From assembly GCF_900496995.4 (NCBI RefSeq), contig NC_044022.1, forward strand, positions 19,668,938 to 19,732,937: a stretch of 64,000 nucleotides of DNA, given 5' to 3'. The notes under the pieces were generated by a model. The model made no database searches. It saw only the letters and a program-made list of their open reading frames with translations, and was not told where the DNA came from. The stretch comes from Aquila chrysaetos chrysaetos. Taxonomy: Eukaryota > Chordata > Aves > Accipitriformes > Accipitridae. The first letter of the stretch is position 1. Every line of letters starts with the position of its first letter. The position numbers and the translations under genes are program-made. Positions 21,951 to 34,086 of this stretch are shown piece by piece.

Positions 21951-24900
21951 TGTAGGTTAAATCCTTGGACAGTAGGAGGAACTTTGAAGATGGAACCAGT
22001 TATGCTTCATGTATGCTGATGAGACTTTAAGTGCGCTGCGTGTTTCTGTACTATTCAAATACTGTTCTTCCTTCTGTTGTGAAGTATTACAGCCCATGTC
22101 TGATCCAAGGGCAGGACTCGGGAAGTGTCAGCATTCTTCTGAAGGGTACTTGCATTTTTAAAAGGCAATAGCAGTTGTTCTCAGTTGACAGAACAGTCTC
22201 GGAAATAATAGGAGGATCAAGAAGAGCTTTTTGCATGTTTTCATGAAGTGCCTCATGAAGTAGTTCTTTTCCTGCCTTTGACTGCTGCAAAATTGGAAAA
22301 CCTAAATATTTTAACAATGTCAGATAACCATGGTGAGACCATTCTGTGGCGATCCAAGTGCAAGCTTGATTCCAGGAAGATTTGTTAGAAGCTTTGGCCA
22401 TGTGTAAGTAAGTGACTTGCTGACAGGGCAGCGGTAGTGCTGGACTTGCTGAGAGGCAAGTCTGTTCTACTGTGGGGCCTCAGCCTTGTGAAAAGCTAAT
22501 TCAGCACTCAGATCCTGGGAGGAAAGATGGGGCATCTCTCACCCACTACCTTATTTATCAAAGTTGCCTTGTGTTTGGTGTGGTCACGGCCATGTTGTGT
22601 CCTCTCTCTGACGCTGCTGTCAGTTCTGAAGATTTGTGCAATTCTGCTCATCTCAGATGTGCTGTTCGTGATTCCCCAGTTCTTCCAGGGACTTGGTCAA
22701 ATTCACGTGTCTTCTCTGTGTTTTTACGAACATGGACTGAGCTAGGCAATTCCCAGTTTGACCACACACCTGTAGGGGCTCAAAAGTCTTGTCTTGTCCA
22801 AAATTGACTGTAATTTTGTTCGTGACATCTGACTGCACTGTTCAATTGGAAGGTTGACGGCACTTCATGCATTTTGCTGAAAGTCCTAATTTTTAGAGAA
22901 ATGATGCCTCCTTGGAGGTCTGCCATCACAAACAGATGCAGAACTGGAGGTCACAGTTTGTTTTCAGAGTGGCAGGATATTGCCGTATTTGAAGGGTTGA
23001 GATAATATGCTAAACTTTTCTGCAAGGTACAGTGCAGGGGTCAGAATTTGGGGTCTTCTGTGTACATCTGGATAATGCCCTGTACTCTTCTGATGTGCAT
23101 GCATGCTCTCCATTGCTTTTCATGGAATGTGTCATAATGAATTACCAAAAAAAAAAAAAACCCCAACAAAACAAAATTACCAGTCTGGATCTGTAAGAAT
23201 GAAACTTTGAAGAATTGCTGTAGGTTTCTGCAGCGTTTTTGAAATGTACTGCTGTACACATCATTAAAATGCTGAAAGTTTGTTAGTCCTTCAGCTTTGT
23301 GGGGGTCAGAATTGAGCTAACTGAGGGTTCTTTGAACATAGTTTCAGTAATTTGCCACTGTAGCTGAGGAAAAAAATGATAGTCTTGCACATGGCTGTAC
23401 TCAGCAACTGCGGTGAAACAGGCCTAAAATTAGCTGGATTTGTAAAATGATTGCATTTAAACAAAATTAGTAATGAGCATGAGAACAGTGTGTCTGAAAT
23501 GGCAGTTGGCAACATCAAATCAAGGCAGGATTCCGTTTTCAAATTGGTAAATATCCTCTCTAAATCCACAAGGTTATATTCTTACAACTGGAGTTTCTGG
23601 TTGGCTAGCTTTAAGTCTGGATAGACGTATAACTACTGAGGTCCGCCCAGGGCTTTAAGTGGCTGTGTGACTCCCAGCATTTACCATCTGTTCATGTTTT
23701 GCAAAGTAAGAGTATGAGGTGGGCAGAGTTTGGAGGTTCCCCTCTTATTTTTCAGGAGCCCATAGCTATTTGAGCAAGTTTTAGGGGACAAGTTTTAGAC
23801 TGGACAAGTTCATTTTTAAAAAAAAATAAAAAAATAAAAATTCCACTGAGGCTTACTAAATACGCTAAAACCACACCTGACTTAGAAAGTCCCCAGACTG
23901 AAAATGGTGAAAGGATGGGAGTGTATAGGGGAAGAGTATCCTATTTACCTGTGTTATTTGCTCTCGAGGTTTATGGCTGCTGCTGGAGACAGGATGCTTG
24001 TGCAGATGAACTGACCCGATAGGACTCTCTTGTTTCTAGGGATATCAGACAAGACGCTTTCATGGGCAAACCCTGCAGCATGTGGGCTCCTTCAGACCCA
24101 AGCCAAACCATAGCTGAGAGAGCGCTCTTTATCAAATCGTGCTCTAACTCTGCTAGAGTTGAAACGCGAGTGAGCTGGAGCACTGTGCCGTGTGATGAGT
24201 CTTCAGTGGTGTCCAGAGCAGAGAGGCTGTTTTCATGTTTTTACTTGTTCTTTATTTCATCAGTCAAGCCTAGGTGTATTGCCATTGACTTCAGTGAAAG
24301 CAAACTCTGAGATGAGCATTGGCCCAGTACTTTGGCAAATGTGGTGGTGTTCTGGAAATATGATTGCTCAGTTAGCTTTGTTTTGGCCTTAATCCTGGCA
24401 CGTGGAGTTTCATTTTTGTTTGTTTGGTGTTAATGTCAAGCATATCTTTTTTTGAGTCCAAAGTATCTTTTGGCAATGGCATTTCCTAATGTTTTGGTAC
24501 CAAAGAACTTGTCATTATGGCATGGTCAGCAAACTAAGCCCAAGCTAAATCTGTTGCTGCTTCTGGTATTAGCAGCAGCCTGTGAAAGTCCCTTTGCTTC
24601 CCCAGATTGGATTCCAGTTCTTCTCCCTTATTATAGCCAAACCAGGGGGCCATCTGCCTTCCTGTCCCTCTGCATAATCTCTTACCAACACTGTCACTCT
24701 CCCCTTTGGGATGCCTCTAATGCGTTGAGAGTAAAGCTCTTGTGGGAAAGCTTGGAAGTGCGGAGGAAGTCTTTTGCTGCCAAGGCAAGAGGGGTGCTGA
24801 TGCAGACCCTGCCTCTGTGTTGTACTAACCCTGTAATACATTGGTCCTTGTTTTGCCTTTAGCCCTTGTAAATGCATTGAGAGGTCTTGGAAGATTGGTT

Positions 24901-25394
24901 GGGCAGCTTTTATAAGTGCTGAGTTTGTTTGCGGTCACTGTAAGATGTTAATAAAACCAAATTGTGTTTGGACCAAAATGCTTGTTTTTGTTTTCTGAGC
25001 AGTTTATGTTATAAAAATACCTTTAAAATTGCCTTTAAGTTGTGGAAATTTATCAGTTTGGCAGCTGCCTATGTTGCTTTCTTTTTATCATCCCCTTTCT
25101 TTTAGAGAAGCCTTAATCCTTACACCAGGCATGTTTTGGTGGGGCAGAGCCAAGGCTGAATGTAGCTCTTGTTTCATAGAGTGGACTAAGTTTTTTGACA
25201 TCTGAATAAGAATTGCACTTAAGTAACACAAACTGTTTGATAAGTAGCATGAAAATTGATATTGTTGCAGTTAGAATGGATCTAGGGCTGAACGTTACAG
25301 CTTGTTCAGCATTCCTGTTCATTGCATGTAGTGAAATGTGTGGCAAACAACCAGTTCATTACTTTGGCAGCACTGTAGATGTTGGTGGGAAGGC

Positions 25395-25475
25395 TGAGCG
25401 TATTACATGTGGGGCTGGTCCTGCAAACAGTCTTCATTCCACTGACCTCAGCAGGCTTCAAGCCTTGCCCACTTA
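25395..25475. repeat. Fragment resembling an ancient amniote interspersed repeat
   Basis: The text 'ggggctggtcctgcaaacag' then 'ccactgacctcagcaggctt' resembles a motif ('gatcctgcaaa...attgacttcagtggg') that recurs in many turtle, crocodile and bird sequences. I cannot name the family with certainty, and a repeat library search would be needed to assign it. Confidence 0.25.
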
Positions 25476-26395
25476 AGTAGCATGACATATAATGTCGTTG
25501 ATGTTAGAAACTGTGTGCTGCCGTATGTTGAGATGAGTCATTAGTACTCGTCAGAATTAGTGATGATTTAACTGAAGCTGCTGAAAGGCAGTGCTAATTC
25601 ACAAGATGAAGTGAAGAGCAATTGTTTGTGGCTTGGTTTTGATTTCAGATGGATTTGCCATGCAGTAAGGTACCTACTAGGGATGGATCTGGCAGCTTTG
25701 TAGTGCTGCATGGCAGAGTTTGACCCCTGAATTTTTCAGTTTGGTGGGTCAGATCTGGCAATTGCTAAAAAAACCTGGACCTAGAGCAAATTCCATTTGA
25801 CTTGATTTTGAATAAAGAGAATGTAAATTGAATTCCTCTTTAGCTTCTATAGCAGCAACCTCCAGAAGAACACTAGCTGCTGTTGCTGGCATTCATTCAG
25901 AGCTGAGAAAGGAAAGGTAGGTCTTTAACGAATAACTGCATTCTACTGATACCCCTTGCTGAAGGGGGAAGTTATGATTGTTTATAGTATTTAGGCTCCT
26001 CCAGGGCTTTGTGATAGTTTTATTTCTCTGACTTGCTATAAGTGATGCTGATTTACCTTCCTGCCTCCACAACTTGCCTGGGTGATGGGAGGTACTGTGT
26101 AAACATCTGCTTTTGGCAGCTCTCCTGTGGTTTCAGTGTTTTATTCATTCTTCATTTCAAAGAGTACCACTGCCAGCACGTGCACCTGTGCAGACAGCAC
26201 TCAGCACTCAGACAGCACTCTAACACCAAGCCCCTTGCAGAGTTAGGGCCTGGAGTTTGCTGCTGGAGCTGCCAATGCACGTGCCTGCTGTAGCTGAAAG
26301 CTGGATGCTGCCCTGCACGGGAGAAGCCTTGCCTTGTACCTGTCTTTGATTAAATGCCATGCAGGAGTATAGATTGTCCTGTTTTGTTGCTTGTT

Positions 26396-26460
26396 TGATT
26401 TTTGGTTTGGTTTTGGGGTTTTTGGGGTTTTGGTGTTTGTTTTTTTTTTTTTTTTTTTTA
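26396..26460 (+). repeat. GT-rich and poly-T low-complexity tract
   Basis: Alternating TTTGG and TTTTGGGG blocks lead into about 20 consecutive T residues ending at 26459. The G-runs are in phase enough to allow a G-quadruplex on the RNA of the presumed ME3 transcript, but this is only a sequence possibility. Confidence 0.7.
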
Positions 26461-29400
26461 CCAAGGGAGCAGGGAGCAAAGAGGCAAATGGTTATTTTAA
26501 TTATCCTTGGGGTTATGGATCCAGAAATATTCTTATGTTGGCAAAACCTAGGAGACAAGTCAGGCTGAAAAAACCAAAGTTTTTGCTTTGTCTCTTGCTT
26601 TTCCTCTGACTGTTACTTATTTTTCTGTCTTTTTCTCACTGACTTAATCAGACCTGCTACCAAACCTTGAAGACCCTATTGTAGCTTTTGCCCAAATAAA
26701 TTCTTTTGGGACAGACTTAGCTTTAGAGCTGTTGCGAGCAGGTCAGACAGGCCTTGATGCTTGGGGGAGAATAAACACTGTGCTGTAATTCCCTCTGTTT
26801 CAATAGAAGGCTTAGCACAACAGCAAACTTGACTACTTTCAGCTTATAATGTGCTCTAGTAGAGATGATGAGCATGTTTTTAATTTTTAAACCTCCTCTT
26901 TGAGGCCCAGGGGTGACACTTGCTATCTGTATCCCCAAACAACATGACATTTTGATAAATGACTTATGTATTGTCAGCCTAATACAATATCTTTCTTTTA
27001 AAAATGTTTTAAATGGCAAAGCTTTTTATAGTTCTGCAGCTGCCAAACATAAAACTCAGACATACACTGAGCAGACTGTGGTTCTGACAAAGAAAATAAC
27101 GCCAACACAAAAGTTTTCTGTGTATCAACATTTTCTGCTTCACTTCACTTTGCAGCTCTCTGTTGCACATGTATCCTTTTTCAACATGTGGAACCATGGA
27201 ACTGAAACAGATTTTCAGTAAATATCTGTATTGTATATAAAAAAAGATTAGCTCCACATCTCAGAGCAATTTTTTTCTGTCTGTCTAGCTTATAAAGTTG
27301 TCTGTTTTGTAGTATGTCCATATGGATTAGCTCTGTTCAGCCTCATAAAACATGTAGTTAAGGCTTTACTGTGTTTCTCAACATAGGAAGGAATTAGTTG
27401 TTCCAAATACAGCAGTTCTATGTTCTCCTGGACAAGACATCTTGAGCTTTAAATCTTTGGCTTGGCTAATAGATTTGTCACTTCGCGTAGTGGTTAAATT
27501 CATTATGGAAACTATTAAACTCTGTTTAATCTTTATTTGAAGAATTTGATGTTAAACCTGCAGGTAATTTTAGCTGTGATTATCTGCAAATGAGAGAAAA
27601 TGCCAAATCCTGTCATTTTTGGAAGTGTCCAGATTATTAAGAGTTTCTGTTGTCAGGATGGTCTAAGCATGTAAGCAGGGCAGGGGTTGGAGGGAGAGAT
27701 AATGTGTTTTATTAGGCCAGCTGATTTAGATGGGGGGGAGGAGAAGTAAACCCAGGGATTTTCATGTTCATAGCCCTTCTTCTAGCAACTTTTTTTTTTT
27801 TTCCCCAACCAGTTGGTCCAATGTACAAAAAAACAACAAAAAAACCCACACAACCCCAAAACCTTTCCCTGTTAGGCGTTTCCTACCTCACAGGGAATTA
27901 GATGTCTTCATGTTGCCATTTGTGTCTGAAGCTAATTGCTCGGATAAAACAACTGTGTCTGTAAATCAGATCCCTTGATCACAATTATTGGAGGGACAAG
28001 GCCCTTCTCTCCCTTAATACTGTATAAAGGTTTCTAAATCTAGCCATAAAATGGGCCAAATAACAAAAATTACTTGCTGAAGTGCCTAGTCTGAATACTG
28101 TGGAAAAAACTAAATATAATTTAAAAATGTATTGTATCTCCCATTGATTTGAATATTTTTTTAAACAGACCCTCTTTAAAAACAAAAAAAACTGCTGGGG
28201 GAACAAACCATTTGCACTAGCGCAATGTGCACAAAGTCTGAATTCCAGCAGACTCTCTTGTAGGGAAAAAGAGTTGTGCAACAGTTGCAGAAGCATGAAA
28301 GACAGTTGCAGTAGAACAGTTTAGCAGTTCAGGTGGTTTCTGAGTGAGAGACGCAGTTTGCGCAAGAGGATCTCAAAGTATTTGAAGTGATGAGGGTGTT
28401 GGGAGGAAGAATTGAAAACTTCTCTCTTCTCCCGGTGCCTCGTAGATAGCTGGGCTTGATGGGTGAAAGTGACAGAAAGCAATGATAAATGTGACCATGT
28501 GCTCCAGGTAGGTGCATCTACAGAAAACTTACCAAGCATAAACTTACGAAGCGTAAGTTAATGCTGATTGTAGTGCAGAATGGCTTGCGTTCTGTGGTGT
28601 CTGCTACTTTATACTCACTAGTGAATTTGCTTACGTTGGTGTCTTACAAGCTTGTCAAGTAAATCACATTCAAACACAAACTTAGTTGCTCAAAGGTAAT
28701 AAAAGAATTTTTTTCCCTCAAGTTTGGAGGATTTTCAGTGCACATACCACTGGGACTTGTTTCTCATTGCACACATGCAACAGATGCCTCTTAGGTTTGG
28801 TAAATTGCCCAGGTTGTGATGTGCAGCAGTATTTATTAGAAAGAGACATGTGTGACATGCCTTTCACTCCATATGCTGATGCCAGCAGCTTTTACTGGCT
28901 TACGTCGAGGGGAAAAAAAAAACCCTTGCAACAGCACAGAGGTCTCCCTGAGCATTGCTTTTTGGTTTCTAAGAGGCAGCATAGGTTTAAGCCATTGGGA
29001 GGCTTTCTGCTGATTTCAATCAACTTTGCATCGAACCTTTTTTGAATCTAGGAATAAGCAATGGCACCATTCAAGATGTAAGATCAGTTGATCACAAAAG
29101 GATAAGATTAAAGCTAGTATAGTGTGAAATTTCACATCTTGCTCTGTTAATAGATAGTAATTAAAATGGAAGCATATGTGACAAATTGTGCTTATTAATT
29201 GTTAAAGACAAAATCTCAAAGCAGAAATGGAATTTTCCAATATCATCAATTTCTAGTGATAGAGAATCGCATGAAGGCTCTAGCTGCTTCCATAGTTGTG
29301 TGTCCCAAAAATCAGAAGTACTTTTTCATACTCTTTTAGTGTTATCTATCCAAGCTCATTCATCTTCCTTATGACCTTTGGAGCAACCAACTCAGTGATG

Positions 29401-30442
29401 CCTTTCCAATGCCAAAAGCTGTCCTCTGGCATGCAGGCAAGAAGAAAGAGCTGGGCTTTTTCACAAGAGCTGCTGGAGGAAAAACAAGGACACTAAGCGA
29501 GATATCTTGGAGAGCTTGAAGCTGCCCTGGAGAGTTGTTGTAGTAGCTTAATAAAACTTACAAAAGTGCCTTTGAATTGTGACCTTCCAAATATCCACTG
29601 GTCAAGGGTAACTGGGATTATGAAACCAGAATGAATGCATGACTGATGCTTGCTAAAACTGGGCACTCTCCCTAAAGGCAAGTAATTGTTTTGGATTTAA
29701 CATGTTAACTGTATTTGAAGTTATAAGATAACGAGGTCATTTCTCTCATAAATAGAAAAGAAGCGATGCAAAGGTGCTGGAAAGCTGCAGCAAGGCTCTG
29801 GCTGCTGCTGGAAAATAGGTTTGGTGTTGGTCACTTTTTAAAAGTTAATTGCATTTTAAAGATAAGTTTTAATGGCTTTGGCAGTGAGAGCGCAACTGTA
29901 ACCAGATCTTGTTGTTTTGTACAAGTGCCTTTCAGGTTTCTCTGCAAGGTCAAATGTCCTATTGACTGGCAGCTGGACTGCTTTGCTTGTAGGAATGTAA
30001 CTGGTATTTGGTGGAGTTGCAAAATGAGTTTCCCACTGAAGCCAAATATAAAAGTGTGTGAGAGTCCAGCAGTTTCACTTCCTGCAAAGCTGGAAACCCT
30101 TGTAGGATTTATTAAGATTTCCTGCAGGGAAAGAGGGATATTAATCTTGTTTGACTTACAGAATCATAATATTTGCACTGCAATTTGTAACACAGAGCAA
30201 GAAGTTTTCAATTAGTATTTCCTGAGGAATAGCAAATTTAGTGAAGTGGATGCTTTTAACTTTTTATTTTATGTCAGAGAATAAATAAAGCAGCTCACAG
30301 GACCTTAAACGTTCCACAGTGTTGGAGTAGGGAAAAAGAGCAGAGAATGTGATTACAGATCTTCTAGGAAGCAATGGACAGCTGAAACCATTCTCAAGTC
30401 TTTCTCAATGTCTTTGCTTGGCATCATCATAATATAATCTCT

Positions 30443-30486
30443 GAACTGTAGTACTGTGTCAAGTGAACTGTAGTACTGTATCAAGT
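30443..30486 (+). repeat. 22-bp tandem duplication
   Basis: Two adjacent 22-bp copies, each GAACTGTAGTACTGT followed by a variable base and TCAAGT, differ at a single position (G versus A). This is a recent local duplication in the intron. Confidence 0.9.
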
Positions 30487-30680
30487 ATGCTTGTAGGAGG
30501 CATAAACTTCAGTCTTGTTGATAAAACAGTCACTTGGTCAGTTCACCACTGGTTTTAATTTTCCTAGTGTTGCAAAATTTTTCTCAAACTCTGAGCTGAT
30601 TGCAATGATTGCATGCAATCCCCCCCTGATTTGGGGCCCAAACCAAATTTGCTTGAAGTTCTGTGAGCCTCTTCCCTTTC

Positions 30681-30748
30681 AGGTTTGTAGTAATTTCAGG
30701 TTTGTAGTAATTTCAGGTTTGTAGTAATTTCAGGTTTGTAGTAATTTC
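30681..30748 (+). repeat. 17-bp minisatellite, four perfect copies
   Basis: The unit AGGTTTGTAGTAATTTC repeats four times without a mismatch from 30681, 30698, 30715 and 30732. Each unit junction reads TTTC|AGGTTTGTAG, so the array repeats a pyrimidine-AG acceptor-like word every 17 bases. Perfect identity indicates recent expansion and probable length polymorphism. Confidence 0.97.
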
Positions 30749-31914
30749 ATACTATGGGAAATGCTTTATGTTAAAAAGAAGCTTCAATCTTAACTTTGAG
30801 GCAGCGTTACTTTTTCCTATCCAGGCAGAAAAATGCTGCTAGGAGAGGTGAGGCACTTGGGCTGAGGAGCCTCTAGTATGTGAGATTTTCCAGACCTGTG
30901 GTGTGCATGGTGGTGGGACTGTCTGGGTACATATTACTTTATGCATTGCAGATATTCCTCATCTCCATTCTGGATGAGATGGGCCATATATCTGGGACTT
31001 CTGGGTATCCAGCATCTGCTTTACATATAGTCTGTACATATGCAGAGGGTGATTATCTTGTGGAGGCATTGGATTTACTGCCCACTTGCAGATTAACTCT
31101 GCATGTAAGACTGTAGCTCCGAGCCAGCTTCTGGACTTTCAGAAATCCTGGGGCAATGGCCAAAGTCCTTACATTTTTTTTCCCCAATAAAATATCTAGG
31201 TGGAAACAGAGGACATGCCTTGAGATACCGGTACATGAGAGGGTAGATCTCAAAGCTCATTCTTCAGAGAGAACATCTATATACGTGTTTGGTAATTCAC
31301 CTGACAAATACGAGGTGAAGAAAAAAAGATACTAGAAGTTGTAAAGATACTTATTTATTGCTCTACAAATTAAGAAACATCTTCATTATCTAGAATGCAA
31401 CACTTGGGTTTAGAATTTTCTCCAACTTGAGCCTGAAGTGGAAACACAGATTACTTTTTCAGTCCAGTGAGATTGTGGTTAGACACATCAGCCCTGGCAG
31501 TGGTTGCCAGATTCTGGCAAAATATAGCAACTATTGAATTTGAACATCAAGACTTGGGAAAAAAGAAAAGAAAACAACGTCACTGGAAGAAATACTTGTG
31601 GTTTATTATTTCTTATTCCAAATTCTTGGAGGCATTCAGCACATAATATGATTTTCAAGGCATGTATCATTCAGCTTCTGCTTTTCTTTAATGAGATTCA
31701 TTCAGGCATTGAAGTTCAAGCTATTGGAGTCCTAACATGCTCACTGCATTAAATCTAACAATTTTGAGCTCCGTTGTGTTTCCTATCAAATAGTTATGGA
31801 GGGCAGTTTCTGAATCACTGATATGCATTCGAGAGACAATCGGGCAGCCTTGGGCATCATGTTGGCATATTATATTTCACATTTAGTTTTGGAGCACATT
31901 TCTGAGACAGGGAA

Positions 31915-32045
31915 ATAGTTATTCTCACTTCAGTGGGGAACTGAATTTAGCTAACCCAAGGTAATTTGGGACATCTGTGGCAGATCAAGTAAGTGAACAT
32001 GAGTCTCTCCAAATTAATTCCCTAACCATTCAGCCAGCATACCTG
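31915..32045 (-). repeat. Old MIR-like SINE remnant, antisense
   Basis: On the plus strand the order 'cagtggggaactgaatttag', 'ctaacccaaggtaatttggg', 'tctgtggcagatca', 'gagtctctcc' and 'ccctaaccattcag' is the reverse complement of the MIR-type order (tRNA-like head, 'gtgaccttgggcaagt', 'cagtttcccca'). It is one of the more complete SINE remnants in the window. Confidence 0.5.
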
Positions 32046-34060
32046 TTTGCTCGGTTGTCTTATCATAGCATCTTTTATCTGTACCAACAATGTTCTCAGC
32101 CACAGCCAGTTAGAAACATATGTGATATATCAACTGCTATATCCCATACATGCCATCAAATATGCAATGTTTTATAAAATGAAAAGCATTTTGTGAATTA
32201 TTTCCCAAAAGCTGTGTGCAAAGGAAGTGAGCACTAATAAGCAGCTGTTCTAGGAAGCTTTTTTAAATTCTGTTTACTAGAGCTCACTTCATTTTTTTCC
32301 ATTAATATGCTTAGTTAATCACTTAAAATTTCTGTGTTTATTATGTAACAGTTCAAAACTTCCAGTCTCACTCTCTGTAAGTTACAGATGCCAATACCTG
32401 TAAACTTGAGGTAATTACCTCGTGTACATTATTAAAGTAATAATTCAAAGAGAGAACCAAAATAGGGTAAATACTTACGCTTAAAGCTAGTGGGCCAGAG
32501 ACCTGGGTGTGATGTGTGGTCCCCCTGTGGTTGCTGCTTAAGCATCTGATTGGACACATGCTACAAGCAGTGATTTCTTAGAAATTGAGAGATTATTGGC
32601 TTGACTTTCCTCTCATTTTATTTAATGACACCTTCCAGCAAATGTCTAGGACTAGATCCAAGGCAGATTGAATTTGATGGGAAACAAATGAGTAATTACA
32701 GCCCTTTGCAGTAAAGTATTCAGAGTTATAGCCTTATTGGCTTCATATTGTTTAAGAAAGTGCTTTGCTGAACTAGGGCATAGGTTTTTGATTTAGTATC
32801 CCACTGCTGTAAGACTATGACTGTCTTCTGGCCAAAGCCTCTCTGAGGAGTGGCTTTATAGGAGCACAGCTGGGTTGTAAACAAATGGTGATGCACTTCT
32901 GCTCTGCATTCAGAGGGAAGAGACACAAAATTAAAAAAACAATAATATATCTGTATTACTGTGTATTACCAGACAGAACAAAATCAACTGCAAAAATAAA
33001 ATGAACTTGCAGGATGAGGTTCAGACAGCTTATAATGTATCCAGTTGGCATTTGCCTTATTAAATGAATGAGAAGAAAAACACAGTCACTTCAGGTGTTA
33101 AAACTTTTGAATGTATAAATTTGCTCGCAGCTTCGCACTGCTGAGGTCACATGGAAATTTTTCATTGAATCACTTTCTTCCTTTAATTTAAAAAAGGAGG
33201 AGCAGAAGAGTAGTGGATAAAAGGAAAGTCCTCAAGCAGTATGGCAGACCCTAATATTAGTAGTGGGTTTAGATCCTACATTCTTTAATGCTAGTGTAGG
33301 AGCTTGACCTGTCATTCCCAGGTACTATGCAGTAACTGAGCAGTTTGGTTAAAATATGATTGTTTAAACAGACACATTAAGGGTGTTTGGAGCCAGGGTC
33401 TGCCTCCAAGCCAAGGAGGGCAAACCTTTTCTCCTCCCCAAATACTTAGATGTTAAATTTTGGTCCACTTTGTCTTGCTGCAAAAGTACATATTCTGATA
33501 CGTTTGCTATTCTGGTTCACAATGCCCTTGTCCCAGCTTCCTCATTCTTAGGTTTGGGAAAACAAGTGAACTGTAGCAGTAACAAAGACCATAGTGAGGA
33601 TTGCCTATAAGGTGTGACAAAAGGAATAAAACCCCACAGCCATGGCAAACTTGGTCTCTCTTCTACATACCAGGCATCTTTGCAAGCAAAAAGTCTGTGT
33701 ATTTCTTGAAAAGAAAGCTTGAGATCAGCAACATTGTGTAAATGTTTGGGTTTTGATCCTACAGATCCTTAAATGCAGTGCTTAACAGTCAGGAAGTGGA
33801 ATCCTATCTCCTTGATCCGTGTAGAAAGACCTGATAGCAGGTTCAGGATGATGCACAAATTCTGAGATCTGGTGGGAAAATTCAGTGGTAGAAAGATCTG
33901 TGAATAATATGAATGTGGATGACCAGATCTGTTTAAAAAAATACTCCAAGGCATGGATTTTTAGTGAGGACAAAAATAAACCAGGAATGTTTGCTTCATG
34001 CTGAGTTTTAGCAATGCTGTTCCAACATAAATGTAGTTTAGAAGTTGTTGGCTTTTGGAA

Positions 34061-34086
34061 TATTTATTTATTTATTTATTTATTTA
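34061..34086 (+). repeat. ATTT tetranucleotide microsatellite
   Basis: About six uninterrupted TATT/ATTT units, followed by a short TG run (34088-34096). Confidence 0.9.

Larger units (their letters stand above)
19561..30442. other. Intronic stretch, no gene seen
   Basis: About 10.9 kb within the presumed ME3 intron. Content I can name: a MIR-like fragment near 21860-21950, poly-A tracts near 23147-23160 and 23817-23840, a fragment resembling an old interspersed repeat near 25395-25475, a GT/poly-T tract at 26396-26460, and T or A runs near 27790-27802 and 28912-28922. The longest open frame, 149 codons at 29766-30215, has no recognisable domain. Confidence 0.5.

Noticed and set aside
29034..29044. 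GGTTCGA-like tRNA B-box on the minus strand
   Set aside because: The next bases do not fit the B-box, and no A-box or cloverleaf can be drawn around it.
29766..30215. 149-codon plus-strand open frame in the ME3 intron
   Set aside because: It is the longest non-repeat frame in AT-rich DNA, but it has no recognisable domain and no clear splice sites. A frame this long is not surprising in six frames over 64 kb.
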